Assembly (NCBI GenBank): GCA_003216295.1
Contig: QCJB01000006.1
Coordinates: forward strand, 1-64,000
Length of the DNA: 64,000 bases
Direction of reading: 5' to 3'
From: Prochlorococcus sp. AG-402-P16
GTDB taxonomy: Bacteria; Cyanobacteriota; Cyanobacteriia; PCC-6307; Cyanobiaceae
The notes beneath the pieces are model-generated. The model worked only from the letters and a program-made list of their open reading frames with translations, did no database searches and was not told where the DNA came from. Below, one piece after another: positions 1 to 8,176 of this stretch. Positions within the stretch are counted from its first letter, which is position 1, and the number at the start of each line of letters is the position of its first letter. Both the position numbers and the translations under genes were made by a program.

Positions 1-1
1 G

Positions 2-760
2 GGCTTAAATTATATTCCAATTAATTCAGAAAATGGTTTTCAGGCAGAAATACCAAAAGAAAAATTTGATTTAATTTATCTTTGTTTTCCCAATAACCCA
101 ACTGGAGCAGTTGCTACTAAAAAGCAACTTACATCTTGGGTCGAATATGCAAAGAAAAATAATTCTTTGATTCTTTTTGATGCTGCGTACGAGGCTTTTA
201 TTAAGGATGATTCCATACCTCACTCGATTTACGAAATTGAAGGAGCTAAAGATTGTGCAATCGAGTTTCGTTCTTTTTCTAAAAATGCTGGTTTTACAGG
301 AACCAGATGTGCTTTTACTGTCATACCTAAGTCCTTGAAAGGTCAGGGAGGAGGAGTAGATGTTGATTTGTGGTCTCTATGGAATCGTCGTCAAAGTACA
401 AAATTTAATGGTGTTAGTTATATAGTGCAGAGAGGAGCAGAGGCTGTGTACTCAAATGAGGGACAAATTCAAATTAAAAAATTAATAAGCTTTTATATGG
501 ATAATGCTCAAATAATTAAAGCAAATCTGACTTCTGCAGGATTTGAAGTTTTTGGTGCTACAAATGCACCATATGCTTGGATAAAAACCCCACAAAAAAT
601 GAGTTCTTGGGATTTCTTTGATTTTCTGCTAAAAAAGGCAAATGTGGTTGGAACGCCTGGAAGTGGTTTTGGTGCGGCTGGTGAAGGTTATTTTCGATTA
701 TCAGCCTTCAATAACAGGGAGAATGTAGAAAAAGCTATGCAAAGGATTGTAAAATTGTGA
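2..760 (+). CDS. dapL: LL-diaminopimelate aminotransferase, 3' part
   Basis: C-terminal part of a PLP-dependent fold-type I aminotransferase; the frame is open to the window edge, so the start lies upstream. Visible motifs are CFPNNPTGA (substrate/PLP pocket), FDAAYEAFI (the Asp that contacts the PLP ring nitrogen plus a Tyr) and [15 protein letters not shown], where the SxSK lysine forms the Schiff base. These match DapL, which converts tetrahydrodipicolinate straight to LL-diaminopimelate for lysine and peptidoglycan synthesis in cyanobacteria and plants. The ORF track begins at an internal ATG (167), but the same frame codes upstream. It ends just before clpS. The family call is firm; the substrate is inferred from similarity to cyanobacterial DapL. 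Confidence 0.9.
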   Translation, partial: GLNYIPINSENGFQAEIPKEKFDLIYLCFPNNPTGAVATKKQLTSWVEYAKKNNSLILFDAAYEAFIKDDSIPHSIYEIEGAKDCAIEFRSFSKNAGFTGTRCAFTVIPKSLKGQGGGVDVDLWSLWNRRQSTKFNGVSYIVQRGAEAVYSNEGQIQIKKLISFYMDNAQIIKANLTSAGFEVFGATNAPYAWIKTPQKMSSWDFFDFLLKKANVVGTPGSGFGAAGEGYFRLSAFNNRENVEKAMQRIVKL

Positions 761-819
761 TGAAAAATATCATGGTAAATTCCTTTTCGAAAAGTGTGAT
801 TCATTCAGGCATTTTAATT

Positions 820-1131
820 ATGGCTAATTCTGTAAATCAAACTGATGGAGATACAGCTGTTATTGATAGAGATGTTCAACGAGTACGAAAAATATCTCCA
901 AAATATAAGGTCTTACTCCATAATGATCCAGTTAATACGATGGATTATGTAGTTGCAACTTTAAGGCAAGTAGTACCTCAATTAAGTGAACAGGATGCAC
1001 TAGATATTATGCTAGAAACACATAATAATGGTGTGGGACTTGTCATTACTTGCGACTTAGAGCCAGCTGAGTTTTATTCTGAGTCTTTAAAAGCAAAAGG
1101 TTTAACAAGCACAATAGAATTAGAAAGCTGA
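820..1131 (+). CDS. clpS: ATP-dependent Clp protease adaptor ClpS
   Basis: Small adaptor that delivers N-degron substrates to the ClpC/ClpA-ClpP protease. The core shows YKVLLHNDPVNTMDYV (the HND motif of the N-end-rule pocket) followed by a helical half ending in the family's typical short tail. I chose the ATG at 820, giving 103 residues that begin MANSVNQ. The longer track ORF from 757 overlaps dapL and adds 21 residues unlike the usual short flexible N-terminus. It lies directly after dapL in the same direction, so co-transcription is possible but there is no clear functional link. Confidence 0.93.
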   Translation: MANSVNQTDGDTAVIDRDVQRVRKISPKYKVLLHNDPVNTMDYVVATLRQVVPQLSEQDALDIMLETHNNGVGLVITCDLEPAEFYSESLKAKGLTSTIELES

Positions 1132-1163
1132 AATACTTAATTAATCAATTTTGGAGAAGGTGG

Positions 1164-2027
1164 TTGCATCAGAGAATGCAATGGATACCAACATTTACTC
1201 TGTTTTTATTCTTATATCCAATCGGGTGGTGTGCTAGTCATCTTTTTTATATTCTAAATCAGGATATTAGCTCAAGTGATTTAAGTATTTTAGGTACAAT
1301 AATAACATTTTTTTTATTTATAATTATCCTACCTAGCTGGGGAAGAAGGAGATGGAAAACTTGTCAAGTATGGTTGTATTTAGGTTTGGATTTTCAAAAT
1401 AAATTGAAGTCATTAATTGTTTTATTTAATGGATTCCTGTGGTCATTTTTACTTTTATTAATTCTTGTTCTATTTTTGTTTTTATGTGGTTGGGTTGAGA
1501 ATTTTAATTATACAGATATCAATTCTTTATTAAATGCCATTTTATTAATAGTGGGTGTTGTTCTCGCTGAGGAGATTATTTTTCGTGGATGGTTAATGGA
1601 AGAAATGATATTGTTGTTTGGTCGAAAAACCGGAATAATTTTTCAATCTGCAATTTTTAGTTTCGCTCATTTTAGATCTGACATTGGCTTATTAGCATTA
1701 ATTCCTTTTTTGAGTGGACTTTTCCTTTTTGGGTTGGTTCTCACATTGAGACGTATTAGTGATAAAGGGTCGCTATGGGGTTGTATAGGCTTGCATGGTG
1801 GGTTGGTTGGAATGTGGTATTTATTTGATTCTGGATTGATTATTTTTTCTAATGAAATCCCTTTTTATTTTTTAGGACCAAGCAAAGAGATGGTGAATCC
1901 AATAGGAAGTATTTTGGGGATAGTAATTTTATTAATAGTCTTATTTTGTCAACGAAGACTTTTTGAAAGGACTGGTCGATTTTTTGCTTCAACAGTTAAG
2001 GCTTCTTTCAAAGAAGAAATACCATAA
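1164..2027 (+). CDS. CPBP-family intramembrane metalloprotease
   Basis: Hydrophobic protein of 287 residues with about seven membrane segments. It carries the CPBP (Abi, CAAX-protease-like) signature: an EE pair in AEEIIFRGW near residues 135-143, SFAHF near 166-170, and a further HGG near 210. These Glu and His residues are the expected metal ligands and catalytic groups. Substrates of cyanobacterial members are mostly unknown. The start is a TTG; an in-frame ATG four codons later is an alternative. The 3' end overlaps the convergent radical SAM gene by about 79 bases. Confidence 0.85.
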   Translation: MHQRMQWIPTFTLFLFLYPIGWCASHLFYILNQDISSSDLSILGTIITFFLFIIILPSWGRRRWKTCQVWLYLGLDFQNKLKSLIVLFNGFLWSFLLLLILVLFLFLCGWVENFNYTDINSLLNAILLIVGVVLAEEIIFRGWLMEEMILLFGRKTGIIFQSAIFSFAHFRSDIGLLALIPFLSGLFLFGLVLTLRRISDKGSLWGCIGLHGGLVGMWYLFDSGLIIFSNEIPFYFLGPSKEMVNPIGSILGIVILLIVLFCQRRLFERTGRFFASTVKASFKEEIP

Positions 2028-3583
2028 TCGCGTTCTAATAAGTTCATCACTGTTCTGCCAAAATCATTTGGATTTGTATCAAAGGCTTCCAGGCAAATCC
2101 TCCCAAAATCTTTTCCCATTGGCTCGGGATTCCATAGAAGTTTTCTCGCTGTCCAAGGCATTAAACTCATAGGATTATACCCAGGCTTTAATAAATCATT
2201 TTGGAGCCCATATTCTTCTAATAAGGTATGAGGTTGAAGTCCAATAAAAAATATAGAAGGCTCAACGACATTTACACCAAAAATATTTTCTAATTCCCTA
2301 TGATAAGCAACAGTTTGTCTTATGGTTTCTGGACGTTCGTCAATAACATTAAATGAGTAATTGACTGAAACTTGATCTTTAAAACCTGCTTTTGATAGAA
2401 GTTCGCAATTTTTGAGAACAGTTTTTAAGTTATATCCCATTTTCATTTTTCTAACCAGTTCTTGAGAACCAGAAGTGATCCCAATCTCAAAATAGCTCAT
2501 ACCTGTACGAACCATTAAGTCAGCTAATTCTTCATCTAAATTGTCTGCTCGAATGTATGCTGCCCATTTGATGTCATCTAGTCCTTCGTCAAGGATAGCT
2601 TGAAGAATATCTTTAGCATTTTGAATGTGACCTCTTGATGGTATGAATTGAGCATCAGTAAACCAGAATCCTCTAACTCCAAGGTCGTACAATTGTTTTA
2701 TTTCTCTAATAACTTCATTCACAGGATTAATTCTTACTTTTTTTCCTTCAATGACTGTATAAATACAATAACAACAGTTGTGTGGGCATCCTCTTTTGGT
2801 TTGAACTCCAATGTAGAAATCACCACCATCTAAGTACCATTTAAATGCGGGCCAAATTTTCTTGATGTAGCTGTAATTACATGCAGTTTTAATTATATTA
2901 TTTGGCTTTTCATGAATAAGTTTTTCTCTGGGATCCTCTCCAACTACAAAACATCTTTCACTCTTGATACATTGTTTTCTTATTAACTTTTCTATTAATA
3001 ATTCTCCTTCTCCTAATGATATAATGGTTCCCTTGGGTAGAGACTTCTTTAATTGGTTATAGAAAACACTAACCGCTCCCCCGCCAATTATTGCAGTAGC
3101 ATTTGGTTTGAGTTTTTTTGCATATTTTAATCCTTTTTTGATTAATTTTTGGTTTCTCCATATTTCACCATAATGGCTTTTCATTAGCTGAAGGCCACCG
3201 ATAGCACCGCGAATCTTTTTTAATGGATTGCGAGCATAGAACACTTCAAATGAGTTTTGTAAAGGATTTCCTCCTCTTCCATCTACAGGGGCATATATTT
3301 GTATATCTCTCCATGAGAAAACAATTAAAGTAGGTTCAAATCTTTTAATAGTATTTATTAATATTCTCTCTACATCTAATATGGGTATTGAGGCTAAATC
3401 TACAATTAATTGTTCGATTTCTGGAAAACATTTATGAATATGATCAGCTAGGTAAATAGGACCTATTGGAAAAATTGGATTGCATGGCAATCTGACATAC
3501 AAAACCCTAACCTCTAATTCGGGTCCAAAAGAATTCAATTTAGAAATTAAATGAGCTTCCATTAGGCCATCAAGTACTACCAA
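1949..3583 (-). CDS. B12-binding-type radical SAM protein
   Basis: Protein of 544 residues with an N-terminal region that looks like a degenerate cobalamin-binding Rossmann domain (VLYVRLPCNPIFPIGPIYLA, later an AIIGGG motif). The radical SAM core follows, with CPHNCCYC near residues 265-275 as the Cx3Cx2C ligand set for a SAM-binding 4Fe-4S cluster. The layout resembles BchE/methylase-type enzymes, but I cannot assign a substrate. The track start is a TTG; an ATG seven codons downstream (3562) is equally reasonable. The 3' end runs into the convergent CPBP gene. Upstream, a region of about 250 bases separates it from the AbrB-like gene and should hold both divergent promoters. Confidence 0.8.
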   Translation of the reverse strand: MVVLDGLMEAHLISKLNSFGPELEVRVLYVRLPCNPIFPIGPIYLADHIHKCFPEIEQLIVDLASIPILDVERILINTIKRFEPTLIVFSWRDIQIYAPVDGRGGNPLQNSFEVFYARNPLKKIRGAIGGLQLMKSHYGEIWRNQKLIKKGLKYAKKLKPNATAIIGGGAVSVFYNQLKKSLPKGTIISLGEGELLIEKLIRKQCIKSERCFVVGEDPREKLIHEKPNNIIKTACNYSYIKKIWPAFKWYLDGGDFYIGVQTKRGCPHNCCYCIYTVIEGKKVRINPVNEVIREIKQLYDLGVRGFWFTDAQFIPSRGHIQNAKDILQAILDEGLDDIKWAAYIRADNLDEELADLMVRTGMSYFEIGITSGSQELVRKMKMGYNLKTVLKNCELLSKAGFKDQVSVNYSFNVIDERPETIRQTVAYHRELENIFGVNVVEPSIFFIGLQPHTLLEEYGLQNDLLKPGYNPMSLMPWTARKLLWNPEPMGKDFGRICLEAFDTNPNDFGRTVMNLLERDYGISSLKEALTVEAKNRPVLSKSLR

Positions 3584-3829
3584 AAATAATCATTCAGAAA
3601 TAAACACTAACAATTTGTTGACCTTTTTGATTGGAAATTTTGTTAAGAGTTAAAAGTAAAAAATCGAAAAAAATTTTAGATCTTACGAAAACTTAGTGAG
3701 GGTCTGATTTTTCTTGTTTGTCTCAGATTTGTAAAATAATTATTGCATTGAAGTGCAAAGTCTCCACAGCGATTTTTTGATTGATATTAGAGGAATTTAT
3801 TAAAAAAACAAAAAATAGATCAGAATACA

Positions 3830-4375
3830 GTGAAAGGTATTAAGGCTAAGGTTATGAATCCTCTCATTACTTTGATCATATACATACTTGGTGGAGCGGC
3901 TCTAGGTAGTTTAATGCTGCTTAGTGGGATTCCTGCCGCTCCTCTTCTTGGTTCGATTTTAGCGGCGGGGTTTTTAAGCATAAGTGGTCAATTTGAGCCT
4001 GCTCAGTGGCCGGTGGGTACAAAAACTTTGCTTGGAATTGGAGTGGGAACTGTTATTGGAACTGGTATTAATAGAGATACGTTAGATGAATTACAAACGC
4101 TTTGGAGACCAGCGATTTTAATTACTTTTACTTTGATTTTGACAGGCCTTTTGGTTGGGTTTCTAGTTGTCAGATTATTTGGAATTGATCCTTTAATAGC
4201 TTTACTAGGCTCTGCCCCTGGAGGTACTCTTGGGATGAGCTTAGTAGGCGCTGAACTTGGAGTAGGGGCTGCAGTAGCCGCTATTCATGCATTTAGATTG
4301 ATAACAGTCTTATTAATTATTCCAGCGGTTGTTAAGTATTTAACACCGCTTTTAGGAGTAAATTTTAATCAATGA
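3830..4375 (+). CDS. AbrB-family membrane protein (half-length transporter-like)
   Basis: Hydrophobic protein of 181 residues with about five predicted membrane helices and Gly-rich turns. GIPAAPLLGSILAAG and GSAPGGTLGMSLVGAELG resemble the AbrB (duplicated membrane domain) family of putative transporters or regulators. Typical members carry two copies of the domain in about 350 residues; this one carries one, as is common in picocyanobacteria. The track start is a GTG; an ATG at 3854 (MNPLITLII) gives a cleaner membrane-protein start. Function in cyanobacteria is unknown. Confidence 0.75.
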   Translation: MKGIKAKVMNPLITLIIYILGGAALGSLMLLSGIPAAPLLGSILAAGFLSISGQFEPAQWPVGTKTLLGIGVGTVIGTGINRDTLDELQTLWRPAILITFTLILTGLLVGFLVVRLFGIDPLIALLGSAPGGTLGMSLVGAELGVGAAVAAIHAFRLITVLLIIPAVVKYLTPLLGVNFNQ

Positions 4376-4419
4376 AACTAGCTATGAAAATTTAATTTTC
4401 TTGATAATGATTAGCAATT

Positions 4420-4644
4420 TTATATGATTTTCCACACAGGATTATTTGGTATATTTGGCTCTTTGTATTTATCTTTTGGCTCTGTTGTAGTTATTCTCCA
4501 ATCAGGAACGCGACATTGTACATATGCTGGACTTTGGATAAGCACACCTGGCTTCTCGTCTTTTCTATAAGTAAATCCACCCTTCCATGCCCCTCCTTCT
4601 TTTAGGGAGCCTTTAAACCAAACCCAACAGTTTTCACTTTCCAT
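4420..4644 (-). CDS. Small Trp-rich hypothetical protein
   Basis: Protein of 74 residues starting at an ATG, with many aromatics (CWVWFKG, GAWKGGFTYRK, VPDWRI) and no membrane segment. I do not recognise a named domain. Its placement in a tight minus-strand pair ahead of rpsU, its balanced composition and the absence of a competing ORF make it look like a genuine small cytosolic protein of picocyanobacteria. The aromatic-rich pattern could suit nucleic-acid or pigment contacts, but that is only a guess. Confidence 0.6.
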   Translation of the reverse strand: MESENCWVWFKGSLKEGGAWKGGFTYRKDEKPGVLIQSPAYVQCRVPDWRITTTEPKDKYKEPNIPNNPVWKII

Positions 4645-4705
4645 TAAATTTAGACTGAAAAAAAATCTTGATATAGTTTTTATTTTTCATTTTTTAAAAT
4701 TTTAT

Positions 4706-4882
4706 TCACCTTCTTCTGCTTCTTCGTCTTTGTTGCAACTTACGTTTGTATTTCTCTACAGGAGTCTCATGATGACGAAGGCGCTTCAATTCCCCAAAAA
4801 TTCCCGCTTTGGAAACTTGACGTTTAAATCGACGAAGTGCTGATTCAATGCCTTCGTTTTCTCCAACTGTTACTTGAGTCAA
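4706..4882 (-). CDS. rpsU: 30S ribosomal protein S21
   Basis: Missed by the ORF track because it is short and starts with TTG. The minus strand reads [20 protein letters not shown], continues through a [15 protein letters not shown] segment and ends in an Arg-rich tail (RRRSRRR), 58 residues in all. This is the standard S21 layout. S21 sits near the anti-Shine-Dalgarno end of 16S rRNA in the small subunit and assists initiation. The hypothetical gene at 4420 follows it on the same strand. Confidence 0.93.
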   Translation of the reverse strand: MTQVTVGENEGIESALRRFKRQVSKAGIFGELKRLRHHETPVEKYKRKLQQRRRSRRR

Positions 4883-5039
4883 AAAGATTAAAAATGCAAT
4901 GATTTAATTTTACAGGACGATAAAGCAAATTTTTGTTTTGACCTTTTTGGGATAAAAAGATCTAGAATCTTCGAGAATTATCCAAATAGCTTTCTTCAGG
5001 TTTTGGTTATTGGCCAAATAATTGAAGTTTTCCCCTTTT

Positions 5040-5069
5040 CGGACCATTCATTATTACTACATAGGTCCG
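5040..5069 (+). promoter_or_regulatory. Hairpin in leader of RRM gene
   Basis: CGGACC (5040-5045) pairs exactly with GGTCCG (5064-5069) around an 18-base AT-rich loop, ending seven bases before the ATG of the RRM gene. The position overlaps where ribosomes load, so the structure could modulate translation. This is an inference from the sequence only. Confidence 0.35.
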
Positions 5070-5076
5070 TTATCCA

Positions 5077-5325
5077 ATGACTATTTACATCGGGAATCTT
5101 TCATTTGATGCTGAGATAGAAGATATTGTTGGAGTCTTTAGCAGTTATGGGGAAGTAACCAACTGCAAGCTTCCATTAGAAAGGGAAACAGGGAGAAAAA
5201 GAGGTTTTGCTTTTGTTGATATGGGTGACGATGCACAAGAACAAAAAGCAATCGATGATCTACAAGATGTGGAGTGGATGGGGAGAGCTATTAGGGTTAC
5301 CAAAGCTAGACCTAAAAATAGCTAA
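5077..5325 (+). CDS. RRM-type RNA-binding protein
   Basis: A single RNA-recognition motif of 82 residues. RNP2 is IYIGNL at residues 3-8 and RNP1 is RKRGFAFVDM near 43-52, with the usual beta-alpha-beta spacing and a short basic tail. Cyanobacterial Rbp proteins of this type bind single-stranded RNA, and in other species some are cold-induced or help localise photosynthetic mRNAs. The ATG is preceded by a leader with a 6-bp hairpin (see separate entry), which could serve post-transcriptional control. Orthology to a particular Rbp paralogue cannot be settled here. Confidence 0.9.
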   Translation: MTIYIGNLSFDAEIEDIVGVFSSYGEVTNCKLPLERETGRKRGFAFVDMGDDAQEQKAIDDLQDVEWMGRAIRVTKARPKNS

Positions 5326-5487
5326 TAAAGTCTCTTCTCTAGCCTTTACTGGAAGATCCTTGAATAGCTTGAATCCTAAAATTTTTTTAAACTATCAAGT
5401 TGCTTTTAGATTTCAGTCTATTAGGGCTTAAAGCATTTTTTTAAATTAATGCTCTAATGATTAGAAGTTAAGAGAAATGCCTTTTTA

Positions 5488-5760
5488 ATGGTTTACTCAT
5501 CAATCCCTTTTTCAACAATCACATTTGGTGGATTTAATCCTTTGGCTGCGATTGCAGGTTTGGTTATCTTTTTTCAGATTTCTCAAATTTACTATTATGG
5601 ACTTCCCGAGAATGAACCAACTGTTGAGCTTTCTGAAACTGGTTCTTATCAGTACCTTAAAAAGCAATTTATTGGTGTTCAAATAGTTACTGCTCTTATT
5701 GCCGCTTCAGTTATGCTTGCTGGTCCAGATAAAATTTTCTTCCCTTTTAAATATTTTTAA
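5488..5760 (+). CDS. Small two-helix membrane protein, unknown
   Basis: Protein of 90 residues beginning at an ATG, with two hydrophobic spans (around residues 17-33 and 62-80) joined by a polar, acidic segment. No family is recognised. It is followed at once by a convincing intrinsic terminator, which supports a real transcription unit. The topology would suit a thylakoid or plasma-membrane accessory protein, but there is no direct evidence. Confidence 0.65.
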   Translation: MVYSSIPFSTITFGGFNPLAAIAGLVIFFQISQIYYYGLPENEPTVELSETGSYQYLKKQFIGVQIVTALIAASVMLAGPDKIFFPFKYF

Positions 5761-5790
5761 GTGATACTACACAACAATTGATGTCCATCT

Positions 5791-5824
5791 GAAAGGCAGC
5801 TTGAAAAGCTGCCTTTCTTTTTAA
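5791..5824 (+). terminator. Intrinsic terminator after the 90-residue membrane protein
   Basis: GAAAGGCAGCTT-GAAA-AGCTGCCTTTC forms a long stem followed by a T-rich tract (TTTTTAATT). It closes the transcription unit ending at 5760. Confidence 0.8.
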
Positions 5825-5992
5825 TTGGATTTAATTCGTTACATAAGAAACGCGATAAATCGATTAATTTAAATTGTATGAATTATGTTATTTCTGAGAA
5901 TATTTGCTTCGTCTGGGAATGACCATTTAGTTCATAGTGAACATCATTTTGCTGATTTGATCGATTAACTATATAAATATAACTTATTTATT

Positions 5993-6181
5993 ATGGAATT
6001 TAATCAAATCAATATTGACGATTCTATAGATGTGGTTAATTACAATAAAAAATCTTTTCAAGGTAAAGAAATTAATGAAAATTTAAATTATTTATATCCA
6101 AATGGACATCGAACTACTCATCAAATGAGATGGTTTAAAGGTAGTAGAGATAGAGGGATAAAGACCGATATTGCTGCATAA
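5993..6181 (+). CDS. Small hypothetical protein (62 residues)
   Basis: ATG-initiated ORF of 62 residues, polar and AT-rich. Its basic C-terminal half (YPNGHRTTHQMRWFKGSRDRG) looks less random than the Asn/Ile-rich N-terminus. No domain is recognised. It lies between a terminator and another tiny ORF on the same strand, so the two could form a small transcription unit. It is probably real but could be spurious. Confidence 0.45.
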   Translation: MEFNQINIDDSIDVVNYNKKSFQGKEINENLNYLYPNGHRTTHQMRWFKGSRDRGIKTDIAA

Positions 6182-6207
6182 AAATAAACAAAATATTAAC
6201 TATAATA

Positions 6208-6336
6208 ATGAAAAAAAATAATAGAAATAACCATAGTTCTCCTGATCCTTATGAAGACATAATCAGACTTGAGAAACTTGATCCGTATGAAACTCTTATT
6301 CAACAAAGTGCTATTCCTAAGCAAAAAAAAGAATAA
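6208..6336 (+). CDS. Tiny hypothetical protein (42 residues)
   Basis: Too short for the track. ATG-initiated, reading MKKNNRNNHSSPDPYEDIIR and ending in a Lys-rich tail. The repeated DPYE element (SPDPYEDI and LDPYETL) suggests selection on the protein. It follows the 62-residue ORF by 26 bases and is followed by a bidirectional terminator. No function can be assigned. Confidence 0.4.
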   Translation: MKKNNRNNHSSPDPYEDIIRLEKLDPYETLIQQSAIPKQKKE

Positions 6337-6387
6337 AACCAATGATATTTAAATTATTATATTTTAGTAAAATTAATTTTTTATAAT

Positions 6388-6422
6388 AAAAAACCCCCCA
6401 ATTTAAATTGGGAGGTTTTTAT
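6388..6422. terminator. Bidirectional terminator between tiny ORF and porin
   Basis: AAAAAACCCCCCAATTT-AAATTGGGAGGTTTTT is a near-perfect inverted repeat with a T tract on each strand. It can end both the plus-strand tiny genes and the minus-strand porin. Confidence 0.8.
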
Positions 6423-6435
6423 TACATATTGAAGA

Positions 6436-7443
6436 TTAGAAACTAAATGCAGTTTCAACAACAACTCCAGAGTCATCATCACCAGTATTGTCTTCTACAG
6501 TGAAGAAACCAGGAGTGATTGTGACATAGTCATTTAGTGCATAGGTGTAAGAGACTTCAAAACCTGTTGCATCTTCATCATCACCACCATCAACATCAGT
6601 TGAGTTGTAAGCAGCACTTAATGTTCCAGGGCCAACTTCGTAGTCAACGCCGATGAACAAGTCAGTTGCATCAGAACCAGACTCTGGATCAGTTGTGTCA
6701 TAAGCAACGCTGAATGTTGCATCTATTGATTCAGGGCTGTAATAGATACCACCACCAAATGTGTCGTATCCAGTTGTTCCGCCTTCACCATCATTAGAAG
6801 CGATTACAAGACCGCCACCAAATCCTTCGCCGTTATAGCCAAGAGTGAAAGTTGAAACATCATCAGCATCATCAGCACCGATGCCGGTAGTTGCGTCGGC
6901 ACCACCTACAGAGACGAAGCTAACAGATGCAACTACACCACTGTCATTAGAGTATGCAACACCAACTCCAGGACCAGTCTCTCCACCAGCTAGAGAATAA
7001 GGCATGCTTCCTAGTCTGAAAGCGTCTGAATAAGCAGAAGTTGTTGCAGCAACAACATCATCCTGATCGAGCAAAGGACCAGCAGTTACTTCAAGATCAC
7101 CAACAGGGAAGGCATAAAATAAAGAGTGTAATGTGATAGCACCTGTTCCACCTGTTGCGCTATCCATGCTTGCTAATGGACCACTGGCATTACCAGTTTC
7201 CATGCCCATATAAAGCATGTCTTCACCAGTAAAGCTGGAAGTAACATCAAGGCCATATGCATACTGCATATAAAGCTCTTCTTCCTTATCAGTTGTTCCA
7301 CCGTCAGCTACAGAACCAACTGTGAAATATGCACCACCAGAAAGAGATGTACTTGATGAAAATGCAGTATCTGCATTAGCTGCGACTGGAGCCATTAGGC
7401 CCAATGCAGCAGGAGCTACCAGCAAACGCTGAAAAAGCTTCAT
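6436..7443 (-). CDS. Outer-membrane porin, short cyanobacterial type
   Basis: Acidic protein of 335 residues from the ATG at 7443; the track's longer start adds only MCEDT. It has a signal peptide (MKLFQRLLVAPAALGLM up to about ANA-DT), alternating Gly/aromatic beta-strand patterns throughout and a C-terminal Phe (VVETAFSF), the signature of a beta-barrel inserted by the BAM complex. The S-layer-homology domain of larger cyanobacterial porins is absent, as in other short Prochlorococcus porins. It is a paralogue of the porin at 30762. A perfect NtcA-box match lies about 57 bases upstream, next to the urease/urea cluster, suggesting nitrogen control and perhaps passage of urea or another small nitrogen compound. 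The substrate is inferred. Confidence 0.85.
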   Translation of the reverse strand: MKLFQRLLVAPAALGLMAPVAANADTAFSSSTSLSGGAYFTVGSVADGGTTDKEEELYMQYAYGLDVTSSFTGEDMLYMGMETGNASGPLASMDSATGGTGAITLHSLFYAFPVGDLEVTAGPLLDQDDVVAATTSAYSDAFRLGSMPYSLAGGETGPGVGVAYSNDSGVVASVSFVSVGGADATTGIGADDADDVSTFTLGYNGEGFGGGLVIASNDGEGGTTGYDTFGGGIYYSPESIDATFSVAYDTTDPESGSDATDLFIGVDYEVGPGTLSAAYNSTDVDGGDDEDATGFEVSYTYALNDYVTITPGFFTVEDNTGDDDSGVVVETAFSF

Positions 7444-7500
7444 TGTGTCCTCACACAAAATAATATCAATTTATTTTTATATTTTTAAACTTTAATTGAA

Positions 7501-7514
7501 GTAGTATTTAATAC
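7501..7514 (-). promoter_or_regulatory. Candidate NtcA box upstream of porin
   Basis: The sequence GTAGTATTTAATAC is an exact GTA-N8-TAC match. Read on the minus strand it is followed about 20 bases later by TATAAA, the spacing expected of NtcA-activated promoters, and then by the porin ATG. Confidence 0.6.
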
Positions 7515-7593
7515 ATAAATAAGAAATTTTTAGTATCTAGTGCTACATTTTTAAGTCATGAATTTAAGATTTTTGTTTAATGTAAATAATAAA

Positions 7594-7773
7594 CTATTCA
7601 CTATCTATTGATTCTGCTTCCGGTCCTAAAGCTGTTGCAATCCATTTTGATACTACCGGAGAAATGCTTGACAACTTTTTAAGAAAAATTCTTTCCTCTA
7701 ATGAAACTAATTTATTATTTTCTATTCGATTCAATATATTCCTAACTTTTATTCTTGTTGTAGTTGAAATCAT
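7594..7773 (-). CDS. Small hypothetical protein (59 residues)
   Basis: Missed by the track. The minus strand reads from ATG: MISTTTRIKVRNILNRIENN, then LEERIFLKKLSSISPVVSKW and an acidic end. It looks helical and charged with a hydrophobic core, like a small cytosolic helical protein. I recall no named family. It stands alone between the porin and the divergent DUF1830 gene, whose promoter region with an NtcA-like box it shares. Confidence 0.55.
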   Translation of the reverse strand: MISTTTRIKVRNILNRIENNKLVSLEERIFLKKLSSISPVVSKWIATALGPEAESIDSE

Positions 7774-7869
7774 GAAAAAAACTTTTTATTTTTATAATTA
7801 AATGATTTTTCTGAGGCTGTTCATTTTGAACAAATTTAGAAAATTTTTATATTTTAAATTGCATTTTTG

Positions 7870-7883
7870 GTATTAAAAGTTAC
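7870..7883 (+). promoter_or_regulatory. Candidate NtcA box upstream of DUF1830 gene
   Basis: GTATTAAAAGTTAC is an exact GTA-N8-TAC match 50 bases before the ATG. TTTAAT begins about 22 bases after the box and could act as the -10 element. Confidence 0.55.
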
Positions 7884-7932
7884 AAATATTTGATAGATTT
7901 TTTGTTTTAATTTCCACGAATAATTCTTTGTT

Positions 7933-8160
7933 ATGGTCGATTTCTCTTATCGAAACATTACCTCAAATATGGTTGTTTTGAAATGCATTGGACCAGATAA
8001 TTTTTTTCTAGAAAGAGTTGTTTTTCCCCAAGAAGTCTTTTCATCTGTTGCGCCAGACGGATCTCAGTTGGAAATTTGGGGTATACAATCATATGGTCCA
8101 AGGCTGGAACAACGTTTAAGAGTATCCGCAAAAAAGAAGGAAGATCCAGTAGCTGCTTAG
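7933..8160 (+). CDS. DUF1830 protein
   Basis: Protein of 75 residues. The core (SYRNITSNMVVLKCIGPDNF through FFLERVVFPQEV to LEIWGIQSYGPRLEQRL) matches the DUF1830 family of small cyanobacterial proteins with no known function. It is probably a compact beta-rich cytosolic protein. It is convergent with ureC, 16 bases away, and has a candidate NtcA box in its promoter, so a nitrogen-related role is a reasonable hypothesis. Confidence 0.8.
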   Translation: MVDFSYRNITSNMVVLKCIGPDNFFLERVVFPQEVFSSVAPDGSQLEIWGIQSYGPRLEQRLRVSAKKKEDPVAA

Positions 8161-8176
8161 TTTTTTAAATTAATAA

